From: a virus
Strand: one strand, 5' to 3'
IMG/VR virus record: IMGVR_UViG_3300028920_000041
Location: 1 to 64,000 of that record
Length of the DNA: 64,000 nucleotides
Under the pieces are notes generated by a model that saw only the letters and a program-made list of their open reading frames with translations, had not been told where the DNA came from and searched no databases. Shown piece by piece: positions 47,527 to 55,739 of the stretch (its first letter is position 1; the number at the start of each line of letters is the position of its first letter). Made by a program: the position numbers and the translations under genes.

Positions 47527-48621
47527 ATGACTCTTGCCAGTGATTTGATTGAAGCTGTCTTGAACGAGATTCCTGCATCTATTGTCTTAGGCTCCATTTG
47601 TGAAGTAGCCCATCAAGATGAGTTTTCCAAGATAGCTTTCAGGTTGGTCAAGTCTAACAAAGGCAACTGGAAGAGTGAAAAGCAAGCTCTGTTCTTGCTC
47701 GACAGTGCCACTGGTTTTAGCAAAAGACTTCTAGCACACGAGTCCGGGCTAGCGAAAGATTGGCTCAAAAAGAAAGGCTACAAAACAGACAATCTAGTAG
47801 CTTTAGCGTGGGCAAAACAGCTCAAAGGCTATGGTACGAGAGATCCAAGCAAGGTCCGTTACTCAGGTACTATTGTGGCCTTTGATGAGGTTGGTGTAGT
47901 ACTGATTGGTACTGTCAAAGTCATTCACCAAAAGCAGGGTGTGAAGCAGCAAAAAGGCTCAAGCCTAGATTTCAGCCGAGTCACTGTCAAGTATGAGAGA
48001 CCCAAGAGCCATAAGCCTACCGTTGTTATCAACTACTACAACAGACCCGTGGACTCAAAGACCATTGAAGTCATCAAGGGCATACCTGGCTATCAGAACC
48101 ACAGAATTCTGGTTAGCTTCCTTGATCAGCTAAACGACCATAAGAAGCTCTCACCAAAGCAGATGGTTGTCTTGAACAAGTTCTTACCGGAGCCGAAAGA
48201 CACCGGCATAGGGACCAAACAAGATCTACAGAAGGAACTAGAGACATTCTTCCAGTTGATACGAACCAAGTGTGTGCCTGTTGTCGTGGAAGGTGCTAAG
48301 GAGTTCGGTTGGAAGATCACAGAGGCTGATATTTCAAAGGACTGGACAAGCTTTGAGAAGGGAGCTAAGTATGATTTTTCTTCATCGGTGAAGCATGTTC
48401 AGACGTTGATTGTTCGTCTCTTTGAGAATGCTAGTGGTAGGCCAAAGAAGCTCTACAGTCAGACTTTCCTTCACGACACGAGAGACAGAGTCAAACGTGC
48501 TATCAAGATGAAGACACCAGGCAAGAGTCACGTTGAAGCCATTGCTGATATGCGATGGCTGAATAAAGCCTTAGAGAGGGTATCTGTGTCTAAGATACGA
48601 ACAGCGATGCAGCTTGATTAA
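47527..48621 (+). CDS. hypothetical protein
   Basis: A 364-residue protein from ATG 47527. The N-terminus ASDLIEAVLNEIPASIVLGSI is a loose relative of the shared motif. It is mixed alpha/beta afterwards (FDEVGVVLIGTVKVIHQK). There is no family that I recognise. It stands in the run of presumed virion-associated genes. Confidence 0.7.
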   Translation: MTLASDLIEAVLNEIPASIVLGSICEVAHQDEFSKIAFRLVKSNKGNWKSEKQALFLLDSATGFSKRLLAHESGLAKDWLKKKGYKTDNLVALAWAKQLKGYGTRDPSKVRYSGTIVAFDEVGVVLIGTVKVIHQKQGVKQQKGSSLDFSRVTVKYERPKSHKPTVVINYYNRPVDSKTIEVIKGIPGYQNHRILVSFLDQLNDHKKLSPKQMVVLNKFLPEPKDTGIGTKQDLQKELETFFQLIRTKCVPVVVEGAKEFGWKITEADISKDWTSFEKGAKYDFSSSVKHVQTLIVRLFENASGRPKKLYSQTFLHDTRDRVKRAIKMKTPGKSHVEAIADMRWLNKALERVSVSKIRTAMQLD

Positions 48622-48632
48622 CGGAGAGACCT

Positions 48633-48977
48633 ATGGACTTGGTAGATCGCATCCAAGAGTTCTTAGAGGAAGACTTGAGGACTCTTTTCCCAAAAAGACA
48701 GTTCAAAGGATGGAAGTCAAGCAAGAGCAAAAAAGACTTCATTTGGTACACCAAAGGAGATTATGTCTTCAGGCTCGAAGATGATGGTAATGCTGTGTCT
48801 ATCTTTTTGCAGTGGCCTGCATCGTTAGGTGATAGATTCGTTCCATCCGGCCGTAGTTGGATGGCAAGCAAGTCTGGCAACAAGTACTCTTTGTCTACTG
48901 ACTCCGATGAAGAGACTTGGAGTGATGATGTAGCTACCTTGAAAAAGATCATGAAACTGTTTATCTCCAAGGCGTAA
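48633..48977 (+). CDS. hypothetical protein
   Basis: A 114-residue protein starting after GGAGAG. A short amphipathic N-terminal helix (MDLVDRIQEFLEEDLR) precedes a small beta-rich domain with aromatic residues (FIWYTKGDYVFRLEDDG). The family is unknown. Confidence 0.65.
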   Translation: MDLVDRIQEFLEEDLRTLFPKRQFKGWKSSKSKKDFIWYTKGDYVFRLEDDGNAVSIFLQWPASLGDRFVPSGRSWMASKSGNKYSLSTDSDEETWSDDVATLKKIMKLFISKA

Positions 48978-48983
48978 TCAAAG

Positions 48984-49337
48984 ATGAGAGTATCTGCAAA
49001 ACTGCATCAGTCAATCCAGGCTCTAGGTCTTATGCTAGAGTTGAATCGAGTAGCACAGTCAAGGTCGTTTGATGAAGCGAAGCAGCAATTAGCAGATCTA
49101 AAGAGCAAGGCTAAGCAGAACTTCAAAGAGCTATCGCTAAAGCATCATCCCGATGTTGGTGGTGATGAAGAAACCATGAAGCTACTATCTGCAGCGTATG
49201 ACGAGATCAAGAAAGTTGACATAAAACAAGCACAGCCAAGGCCTGTTGCTCAAGTGGTTCGTGTTTATTGTGGTGGTGTGTACTCAACAACTAGCACTTG
49301 GCCCACAGGCAGCACAACCTCAACAAGCGGTTGGTGA
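48984..49337 (+). CDS. J-domain (DnaJ-like) protein
   Basis: A 117-residue protein. FKELSLKHHPDVGGDEETMKLLSAAYDEIKK is helix II, the HPD loop and helix III of a J domain, the part that stimulates DnaK ATPase. Helix I is long (EAKQQLADLKSKAKQN). The C-terminus is a Ser/Thr/Gly-rich tail without a zinc or substrate domain. It may recruit host DnaK during phage assembly; this is inference. The ATG has only a weak AAAG upstream. Confidence 0.8.
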   Translation: MRVSAKLHQSIQALGLMLELNRVAQSRSFDEAKQQLADLKSKAKQNFKELSLKHHPDVGGDEETMKLLSAAYDEIKKVDIKQAQPRPVAQVVRVYCGGVYSTTSTWPTGSTTSTSGW

Positions 49338-49341
49338 TCTT

Positions 49342-50877
49342 ATGAACACACTAGCACTCATAGAGGACTACATAAACAACAACTCTGTTTCATCTGCTAT
49401 AGACAACGCTCTATGGGAGGCTAGTTTATGTCAAATCAAGAAACAGAAGCCATGGTTCAAGGACTTAATAGACCTACTGAAAAAAGAGAAAGTAGCTAAC
49501 AAGTACATCCCATGGATCGTAGCTGTAATTGATGACAGAGAGAAAAGCACAATAGCTTCAATAAAAAAAGACTATAGTACTAGAGGTACAGCAGCAGGTA
49601 AAGTGTGGAACTCTTTTCTACTGTTTCCAGAGTACAAAATGGCGAAGCGTAGTAAAACGGTAAGTTTAAGATCTATGCCTCATTTGATAGGTGGGCTTGT
49701 TGGGCTCGCACTCCGCTACGAAGAAGCAGACAAAGCCAAACGGTGGGACAAAGCCATCAAGATGGGTCTCTTCCAGAACAGTCGTGTTAAAGACATCATG
49801 TTCTGGTCAAAGAAGAACGTCAAAACACAGTTCAAAAGTGGCGACTCGCTAGATGTCTTGTCTTCAGCACTTGATAGAATCTCAACACTCAAGAGCAGAA
49901 AAGAAATCAAAGTATCCGATGCAGATCTAATCCACAGAGACGATAGGTTTGTTATCTACTCACCACGGACAAAGAGAGCCTCTTGCCAGCTAGGTGCTGG
50001 TACCAAGTGGTGTATTGCTTCACGGCAAGATGACTACTTTGAAGACTACACAGAAAAGGGCGTTGCTTTTGCTTTCATCATGGACTCTGCAGCCGGCAAG
50101 GACATGGAAAAAATTGCAGTGGTCTATGATATAAACACCAGATCTATTGATGAGTACTATGATGTCATAGATGACAGCATCCCGGAGAAAGAAGTTAAGG
50201 ACAGTGTTGGCGACGCTAACTGGAAAAAGCTCAAGCCAAAGATATTGAGCTATATGAAGACCAGAAAGCTCGATATCAAGAGAAAAGAGGGTGACTACTG
50301 GGCTGGAGATCAAGTTGAGTATGATACTCAGATTAACGATAGTCTATGGAACAGGCTCTATGATGAAGTTAAACACTACTGGCTAGATCCTTGGCGATTC
50401 AAGAGCAAGCTACCAAGTACCGATCCTCCAGAATTTCGAGATGACGGGCTAGAAAATGAGGTACACGAAGCTCTTCACGATATCTTTTCCGGTGCATCGG
50501 GAGTAATCATAGCTCCGACTAGAACAAATGTAGACGATACAGAACCTATGGTCGATGTTGAGGGCGAGCTAGATTCAGATGCCAAGGATTGGAAAGAAAT
50601 AGCAGAGGAGTACTTTCCTATTCCAGACAAGCCAAAAGAGCCTGGCCAGAAAGATATATCCCTAGACAAAGGGAAGGGTCTCAGGGACCAGTACTTGATT
50701 GATCTGGAAGCTTATAACGATGCTGTGATGTTAAGGAAGGCTTTTGAAAAGGAAGTTGTAAAACCAATCAAAGCCTTGAGGTATGGTAAGTGGAAGGAAG
50801 AAATACACGTTTTCGACTTGAGCATAACCATGAAGATAGACCCAGCAAAATCTATTGAGAAGTATGGGCCTGTGTGA
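49342..50877 (+). CDS. hypothetical protein with GxGTxWC module
   Basis: A 511-residue protein from ATG 49342. The middle segment CQLGAGTKWCIASRQDDYFEDYTEKG, followed by a strand and IDEYYDVIDDSI, matches a module that recurs in large-phage proteins and PcfJ-like plasmid proteins with unknown function. The N-terminal 230 residues are helical, the C-terminal 130 acidic. It is the last + strand gene before the minus-strand pair. Confidence 0.65.
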   Translation: MNTLALIEDYINNNSVSSAIDNALWEASLCQIKKQKPWFKDLIDLLKKEKVANKYIPWIVAVIDDREKSTIASIKKDYSTRGTAAGKVWNSFLLFPEYKMAKRSKTVSLRSMPHLIGGLVGLALRYEEADKAKRWDKAIKMGLFQNSRVKDIMFWSKKNVKTQFKSGDSLDVLSSALDRISTLKSRKEIKVSDADLIHRDDRFVIYSPRTKRASCQLGAGTKWCIASRQDDYFEDYTEKGVAFAFIMDSAAGKDMEKIAVVYDINTRSIDEYYDVIDDSIPEKEVKDSVGDANWKKLKPKILSYMKTRKLDIKRKEGDYWAGDQVEYDTQINDSLWNRLYDEVKHYWLDPWRFKSKLPSTDPPEFRDDGLENEVHEALHDIFSGASGVIIAPTRTNVDDTEPMVDVEGELDSDAKDWKEIAEEYFPIPDKPKEPGQKDISLDKGKGLRDQYLIDLEAYNDAVMLRKAFEKEVVKPIKALRYGKWKEEIHVFDLSITMKIDPAKSIEKYGPV

Positions 50878-50975
50878 TTCTGGTAAGCGCTACTCTTGCA
50901 AGTCCTCTTCGTAGAGTAGATCCATGCCCAAGGCTTTAATGGTTTTTTTAATGGTTTTCCTTGTTCCATGAGTCG

Positions 50976-51365
50976 TTACCTCTCAACTCCAGTAACTATG
51001 ACACGTTCAGAATCAAGTATGAACTCAACATTGTCAGGTTTTGAGTAAGCTTTTTGAAACAGAGAGAAATCAATTCGGTTCATGTACTGGTGATCTCTTA
51101 GTGGAACACAGATGTAAACTTTACTATCACGAGATTCTTTCCAACCCTGGAGTAATTGGTATAGCTTTAGCACATTTTCGTTGCTCCAGTTGTCGTCGAT
51201 GTCAATATGTGCTGTCTTCCCGTGGCATTTATAGAGTAGTTTATACCCCTGTATATCAGAGTCCTTCCATGAGACATAGTACATAGTTACTTTGTTGGAA
51301 TCCGGATGGTCCACTGAGACTTCTTCCCAGATCACTACGAAGTTTCTCATGATGTCTTTAGACAT
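50976..51365 (-). CDS. hypothetical protein, minus strand
   Basis: A 129-residue protein read against the surrounding genes. In its own direction the ATG follows a GAGAGG/GAGG run. The sequence is acidic, with alternating hydrophobic residues (NFVVIWEEVSV, KVTMYYVSW) that suggest a beta sheet. There is no known family. The + strand has no comparable coding content here. Confidence 0.6.
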   Translation of the reverse strand: MSKDIMRNFVVIWEEVSVDHPDSNKVTMYYVSWKDSDIQGYKLLYKCHGKTAHIDIDDNWSNENVLKLYQLLQGWKESRDSKVYICVPLRDHQYMNRIDFSLFQKAYSKPDNVEFILDSERVIVTGVER

Positions 51366-51371
51366 TTACCT

Positions 51372-51524
51372 CTACCTCTCAATTCGGTTGTCAAAGAACA
51401 GAATATCGGGCAGGGTCTTACCACGAATCATGGCAAGCGTCAACTTGGCAGGAATGGCTTGGATTGACGGAACTAGAGTGTGCTCCTGACACGGAGCCGA
51501 GGAAGGAATGAGTGTGTGTGGTTA
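51372..51524 (-). other. gap with an open, start-less frame
   Basis: The 165 bases between the two minus-strand genes contain a frame of about 50 codons that ends seven bases before the next start, and its sequence (LTLAMIRGKTLPDILFFDNRIER) looks protein-like. It has no ATG with a ribosome site near its beginning. It may be a degraded gene or a very short peptide from ATG 51431. Confidence 0.3.
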
Positions 51525-51531
51525 GCAGAGT

Positions 51532-52014
51532 CTAGGGCACAGAATCGCCATGCTCCGCTGCAAGCTTTCCAGAGACTAAGTCTTGCCCCCATGAGCACGG
51601 ACAAGGATGGCCTTCCAGATCGTCACCTCGAATCAATCCGGTGTTCTCGCATCGGTGACAATTCGGCCGGGGAACTTGGCCAAGCTTGCTACAGCCGGTG
51701 ATGCGTCCCTTGTCGTCCCTGACAAGTCCTGCAGGGAAAACAAGGTCACGCCTTTCAGGCACGGCATTAGCAACCATCTGTGAAACGATGAGCCAGACTC
51801 CAGGTTGTGGTTCAGGTAGACCGGTCACCCGGCCAGGCCTCTGCAGGACCAGCGGGACAGGAAGCTCAAGGCTTCCCACGACCCTCACAGGCTCTTCGAG
51901 CATGGAGACCCGGGGCAGTGCCCCACAAGGCTCCAGGATGGCTGTGGTGGCGCTGTCAGACGCCACCAGATTGATGGTATGGGGTGTGCAGTTCTTGATT
52001 GTGGTGTGTTCCAT
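51532..52014 (-). CDS. GC-rich phage protein with C-terminal zinc finger
   Basis: A 160-residue protein on the minus strand. NCTPHTINLVA at the start, then GLPEPQPGVWLIVSQMVANAVPERRDLVFPAG and LVRDDKGRITGCSKL, follow a family of small proteins common in actinobacterial and proteobacterial phages (TPHxI...GLPxP...VS..VA.A.PxRxDL). A cysteine module (CHRCENTGLIRGDDLEGHPCPC) is attached at the C-terminus. It is far richer in G and C than its neighbours (38 of 60 bases at 51841-51900), so it likely arrived by transfer. The role is unknown. Confidence 0.7.
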   Translation of the reverse strand: MEHTTIKNCTPHTINLVASDSATTAILEPCGALPRVSMLEEPVRVVGSLELPVPLVLQRPGRVTGLPEPQPGVWLIVSQMVANAVPERRDLVFPAGLVRDDKGRITGCSKLGQVPRPNCHRCENTGLIRGDDLEGHPCPCSWGQDLVSGKLAAEHGDSVP

Positions 52015-52098
52015 GCCGACCTAGACGACATGAGACAGGCCAATTTGACAGGTGCCTGAAAAATAATTTCCAAGTAGCTCAGAGAGAGAGAGAGTCCG

Positions 52099-52836
52099 AT
52101 GATTCAAGAGAGCACACTTGACGTATTCAAGAAACTCGTTTTGACAGAGGCTGCTACGAGACTAAAGAAGATGCCTCCTAACACGAAGATCTATGCGGAT
52201 GCTCTTCACTGGTCATCTTGGGATGGCAAGCTGTCAATGGTCCATGGTCCTAGCTACTACAACACACAGAACAGTGCTTCTAAAGAATGGTTTGATCCTG
52301 CTTTGATGGCTAGAAAGTACATCGTACAGTTTGCCGTTGACAGCAATGGTAAGAGGTTGGCCCCACCTTCACAAGCCGTTATTGGTGGCAACATTGTGGT
52401 GAGAGATAGACGGTTACCTTATCACAAAACAACATGGTCCATGGGAACACCAAACTATGGACCAGTTATCACAGGATCGTTTGAGCCTAAACAATATGAG
52501 TACTTAGTGTTGGTAAAGTTGAAAGAGCTTGGTAAAGCTGAAGTAGGTATGGTTACAGATCTATATGACTCCTATGGGTACCTTGATGTTTCCGGGTATC
52601 CAAAGCTAAAGACTAAACAAGCTAACTGGAAAAAGCTTTTCACTAAGCGCAAGTTTGCAGACACTCAAAACCTGGATTCAGACTTAGCTAATGTTGCTGA
52701 TGCACTTATTCACATGAAAAACTCTTTCAGGTACGCAGATGATGAGACGCATGAACAGATCTTATGGGATGCTATCCAGGGTGTTTATAGCACAAACAAA
52801 AAAGGCGATAAGATTTCTTTTATCATAAAGAAGTGA
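52099..52836 (+). CDS. hypothetical protein with leader-like N-terminus
   Basis: A 245-residue protein. The opening MIQESTLDVFKKLVLTEA resembles the ESI..L...LLE leader of the 42.5-44.5 kb proteins and ends in a TEA that could be a protease site. The cargo is mixed alpha/beta (MVHGPSYYNTQ, YIVQFAVDSNG), not recognised. It is preceded by a GA-repeat (GAGAGAGAGAG) that serves as ribosome site. Confidence 0.65.
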   Translation: MIQESTLDVFKKLVLTEAATRLKKMPPNTKIYADALHWSSWDGKLSMVHGPSYYNTQNSASKEWFDPALMARKYIVQFAVDSNGKRLAPPSQAVIGGNIVVRDRRLPYHKTTWSMGTPNYGPVITGSFEPKQYEYLVLVKLKELGKAEVGMVTDLYDSYGYLDVSGYPKLKTKQANWKKLFTKRKFADTQNLDSDLANVADALIHMKNSFRYADDETHEQILWDAIQGVYSTNKKGDKISFIIKK

Positions 52837-52842
52837 GTAACC

Positions 52843-53169
52843 ATGCCCAAGATAGACAAAAAGAAAGCTAAGAAGGTCTACAACAAGTTGATGATGTCAG
52901 CGGCTTCTCTTAGCCCAGCGATGGTAGATCAAATTAGGCTCTTGTATTCTCTACTGTCCGGCCAAGTCGAAGACACAAGAAAGAGCTATCTTGTGAGGGT
53001 ACTCAGCGGCGAAGAGCCTGCAGACCTAATCAATGAGCTGACTACGTCTGCAAATAGCCTTGCAACCAAGATACCCAAGCCAATGGGTATGATCAAAAAG
53101 ACTCGAAAGAAAGACAAAATCATCAAACCAGCCGAGGCGAAGAAGCTTGGGCTAGACTTGAATGGATAA
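52843..53169 (+). CDS. hypothetical basic protein with shared motif
   Basis: A 108-residue lysine-rich protein with the motif YLVRVLSGEEPADLINEL in its middle. There is no enzyme motif. It is likely part of the same protein set as its neighbours. Confidence 0.6.
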   Translation: MPKIDKKKAKKVYNKLMMSAASLSPAMVDQIRLLYSLLSGQVEDTRKSYLVRVLSGEEPADLINELTTSANSLATKIPKPMGMIKKTRKKDKIIKPAEAKKLGLDLNG

Positions 53170-53172
53170 CAA

Positions 53173-53418
53173 ATGACGCCAGAACAGAGACGAACCGGGA
53201 ACATCGCAGCACTATATGGGTACAAGGTTCATGAAGACACGGTAGCTGCTGAATCATTTTCTCCAGGTGATGGTGCTATCGTTTTGACAGCAAAAGGTGA
53301 GCCTGTGATGTCAGGTACCATAGAAGAGGTCAAACCTGGTAACGATATGATGGCAGCTTCAATCAAGATAGGTGATATGTGGTACTATGAAGGACAATAC
53401 AAATTCAGAGATCTGTAA
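53173..53418 (+). CDS. small beta-rich hypothetical protein
   Basis: An 81-residue protein. VAAESFSPGDGAIVLTAKGEPVMSGTIEEVKPG suggests a small beta barrel. The family is unknown. It starts three bases after the preceding stop. Confidence 0.6.
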   Translation: MTPEQRRTGNIAALYGYKVHEDTVAAESFSPGDGAIVLTAKGEPVMSGTIEEVKPGNDMMAASIKIGDMWYYEGQYKFRDL

Positions 53419-53421
53419 TTC

Positions 53422-53691
53422 ATGACGACAAGTACAAAGCTAATTGATTTACGTGTTTCTGGGACATCTGCTAAGTACTTGGTAGACGCTTTGTTAGAAG
53501 AGCTTCCCCCTCCGGATGTGATCAAAAGAACCATTCTTAGGGACCTTCCAAAGAGCCTGGTTATTGTTAAAGAGGATGTTGTCTACATAGAATGCAGCGA
53601 TCGACAACTGCTAGCCTCAACACTCCCGCTCTTTGAACATATGTATCCTGAACTTGACTTTGTCAACTTAAACAAGACAGACAAAAGATAA
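53422..53691 (+). CDS. small hypothetical protein
   Basis: An 89-residue protein with YLVDALLEELPPPDVIKRT near the start, a loose form of the shared motif, and a C-terminal alpha/beta part (SLVIVKEDVVYIECSDRQ). Its stop overlaps the next frame's first ATG. Confidence 0.6.
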   Translation: MTTSTKLIDLRVSGTSAKYLVDALLEELPPPDVIKRTILRDLPKSLVIVKEDVVYIECSDRQLLASTLPLFEHMYPELDFVNLNKTDKR

Positions 53692-53702
53692 TGGAGAGAA
53701 TC

Positions 53703-54581
53703 ATGCAAGACAGAATGTCCCTGATCGAAGAGCAAGTAGAAGGTTTGATTGATCTCGTTCTGGACGGGGAAGATGCGAATGACTTGATGGAAGGTGTGTA
53801 TAGTGAGATTAACGAGGGTCCTGGTAACGGTCCTTATCACATCGGCTCTAAGGTCAAAGTCAATACAGGTTGGTCCGGGCAAGGAATCGATGGAAGCAAC
53901 GTCAATGTGTCCAAGGGCGACGTTGTCTCTGTTGTCTTGGCTAACTTAGGTGAGGAAGGCCAGGATCGTATGGTCCTCTTAGCAGACGGTAAGACCCGTG
54001 TAGTGGTTCCGTTTGCTATCTTGGGTGAAGGCCTCGAAGAGCAGAGCATGATGCATGGCCCAAAGGGACATGTTGTTAAATCTGCCAAAGGCAAGCTAGG
54101 TGGTATGGTCCAAGGCAGAGCACAGGGTGATGCGACAACTCCTGAACAGAGCATGTTAAAGCCAATTCCGGGCACTCGTAAGCCAAGCTCTCTGCAGTCC
54201 AAATCCATTGGTAAAGCAAAGCCAAAGGGTGACCCAACAGCCCAGATGCAAGGCCAGATGGTACCTTCTACTATCTCTGGAAAGACAGTAGAGCAAGTAG
54301 TGGATGAAGTTCTTTCCAGGTTTGAAGAAATCAGTGAAAAAGACGCTAGTGCACAGTCGCTAAGCGAAATGTTGGTTTCTGAAGATGATGAGATCATGTA
54401 TGCCATTATGCATGAGGCTCTCTTTGGTGAAGGTGAGTGCACACTAGATACTCTGCAGGGACTTGCAGAGATGATGAAAGACAAAAAGAAGAAGAACAAG
54501 AAAGACGATGACGAAGAAGGATACACTGAAGAAGACATTGACGAGATCTTCAGTGCTATGCACGAAGCATCGATGAGTTAA
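53703..54581 (+). CDS. hypothetical acidic protein with shared motif
   Basis: A 292-residue protein; ATG 53703 with GGAGAG at five bases is preferred to ATG 53691. The motif GLIDLVLDGEDANDLMEGV is near the N-terminus. A small beta domain follows (HIGSKVKVNTGWSGQGID), then a low-complexity Gly/Lys/Gln linker, and an acidic C-terminus with a lysine run (KDKKKKNKKDDDEE). It immediately precedes the first clear structural gene and could be a scaffold or core protein, from position only. Confidence 0.6.
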   Translation: MQDRMSLIEEQVEGLIDLVLDGEDANDLMEGVYSEINEGPGNGPYHIGSKVKVNTGWSGQGIDGSNVNVSKGDVVSVVLANLGEEGQDRMVLLADGKTRVVVPFAILGEGLEEQSMMHGPKGHVVKSAKGKLGGMVQGRAQGDATTPEQSMLKPIPGTRKPSSLQSKSIGKAKPKGDPTAQMQGQMVPSTISGKTVEQVVDEVLSRFEEISEKDASAQSLSEMLVSEDDEIMYAIMHEALFGEGECTLDTLQGLAEMMKDKKKKNKKDDDEEGYTEEDIDEIFSAMHEASMS

Positions 54582-54650
54582 TCTCAACTCATCACAAGTT
54601 GGTACAGACCAACTTAACACACAAGGTACAGACCTAAAAGGAGTAGGAAC

Positions 54651-55271
54651 ATGAGCGCAGTTCATCAGGGTTTTGGTGCCGCACTTGAAAACGCTGCAAC
54701 AGAGATTATGAGGATCGGGGAAGCCAAGGGACCGATTACTTTGTCCGTGAAACACGTGGATGAAGATGGTGGTCTTTTGGTTGTTCAGGTATCTCGTAAG
54801 AGTGACGGGGCATTGGTAGCGCTTGCCGAGGAAACAGCCGTTACCGATGAAGATACGGCATATGACGGCGATGCTTCGGAACTGGTCTTTACGGGTCAGG
54901 CTCTTGACAACACGCCTATCGTTCCAGGCTCAGTGACGATCAAGCCTACTGCAGGTGGTAACACCGTTAACCTGGTTGACACCAATGCAGATGGTATTCT
55001 GTACACTGATGACGTTGATGCAGACGTGGCCGGGAGTGTTAACTACTTCACTGGTGATCTTGAGCTGTCTTTCCCGAGTGGCAAAGACCCGGCTGCTACG
55101 AACATCTTGGCTGACTACAGCTATGGTGTTGGTGTTAACGTGCTCGGTACCAGGAATTTCCAGATCCAGTACTTCTCTGCAGCGGTTGACTTTGAGACGC
55201 TGATTGTCAAGGCGGCTGCAGCATCTAGTTCCAGGGTTCGTATTGAGGCCTATCAGTCAACGGTCGGCTAA
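54651..55271 (+). CDS. virion structural protein (beta-rich)
   Basis: A 206-residue protein from an ATG after AAAAGGAG. TPIVPGSVTIKP, then DTNADGILYT, then GSVNYFTGDLELSFPSG and ILADYSYG, is a repeating pattern in baseplate, fibre and tail proteins of many phages. The glycine/aspartate turns between short strands suggest an Ig-like or all-beta fold. The strong terminator after it indicates a highly expressed gene, as expected of a major virion protein. Confidence 0.75.
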   Translation: MSAVHQGFGAALENAATEIMRIGEAKGPITLSVKHVDEDGGLLVVQVSRKSDGALVALAEETAVTDEDTAYDGDASELVFTGQALDNTPIVPGSVTIKPTAGGNTVNLVDTNADGILYTDDVDADVAGSVNYFTGDLELSFPSGKDPAATNILADYSYGVGVNVLGTRNFQIQYFSAAVDFETLIVKAAAASSSRVRIEAYQSTVG

Positions 55272-55284
55272 CAGGTAGGTTTTT

Positions 55285-55346
55285 GGCACCGTAGGGGGTG
55301 ATTTGGAGCATGCTTCCCTGTGCGATCACCCCCTACGGTACCTTTT
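55285..55346 (+). terminator. strong rho-independent terminator
   Basis: Perfect 14-base arms CCGTAGGGGGTGAT (55289-55302) and ATCACCCCCTACGG (55325-55338), extended outwards by three more pairs, enclose a 22-base loop that itself contains a GGA-GCATGC-TTCC hairpin. TTTT follows at 55343-55346. The stem is far stronger than any other hairpin in the window and closes the 54651 gene. Since the arms are symmetrical it could act in both directions. Confidence 0.85.
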
Positions 55347-55357
55347 AGGACAATCAA

Positions 55358-55612
55358 ATGCCAAGACGACATGGATGGTTGCAAGACTATCACCAAGAGT
55401 TAGACCATGGTCCAGAAAGGTCTATCCAGGTGAACAATGGTTCTAGCACGCCACAAGCGCAGCCAAGTCCTGTAACTGTCAATGTGAATATCAATCTAGG
55501 GGACATTATAAGCCAGTTAATTAAGGGCCAGAAGACAACGAAAGAGGCTCTTGAAGAGATAGTTCAAGAAAGTCACAATAGAAAGAGATTGCTGATCGAA
55601 GATGAAGATTGA
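55358..55612 (+). CDS. small hypothetical protein
   Basis: An 84-residue protein starting 12 bases after the terminator. It has a disordered N-terminus, then a strand-helix segment (VTVNVNINLGDIISQLIKG) and an acidic end. It is probably a small virion component; no family is seen. Confidence 0.65.
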   Translation: MPRRHGWLQDYHQELDHGPERSIQVNNGSSTPQAQPSPVTVNVNINLGDIISQLIKGQKTTKEALEEIVQESHNRKRLLIEDED

Positions 55613-55739
55613 GGGAGTGATTTACAGGTACATACAGCCTGATAAGTGCATAGTTGCTAAGAAGGTATACCCTAGTAGACTTATCCTGTTGAAAGAGATT
55701 AAGGCAAAAAAGGTCAAAGATGGCAGTTCCGATCAATAA
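55602..55739 (+). CDS. very small basic protein
   Basis: A 45-residue protein that overlaps the gene before it by 11 bases and the next by 20. KIEGVIYRYIQPDKCIVAKKVYPSRLILLKEIKAK reads as a compact beta-rich peptide. No family is known. It fills an otherwise empty 107-base gap, which supports it. Confidence 0.6.
   Translation: MKIEGVIYRYIQPDKCIVAKKVYPSRLILLKEIKAKKVKDGSSDQ

Noticed and set aside
50712-50969. Minus-strand frame of 85 codons starting in the gap after the 49342 gene
   Set aside because: Only the first part lies outside the opposite gene and the rest is its antisense; a GAGAGG lies upstream of the start but this is the end of the neighbouring minus-strand gene.
51686-52024. Plus-strand frame of 112 codons
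   Set aside because: Antisense of the GC-rich minus-strand gene, which has a recognisable family pattern.
53837-54538. Minus-strand open frame of 233 codons, serine rich
   Set aside because: It is the antisense of the acidic/lysine-rich 53703 gene, with low-complexity serine and proline produced by that codon use.
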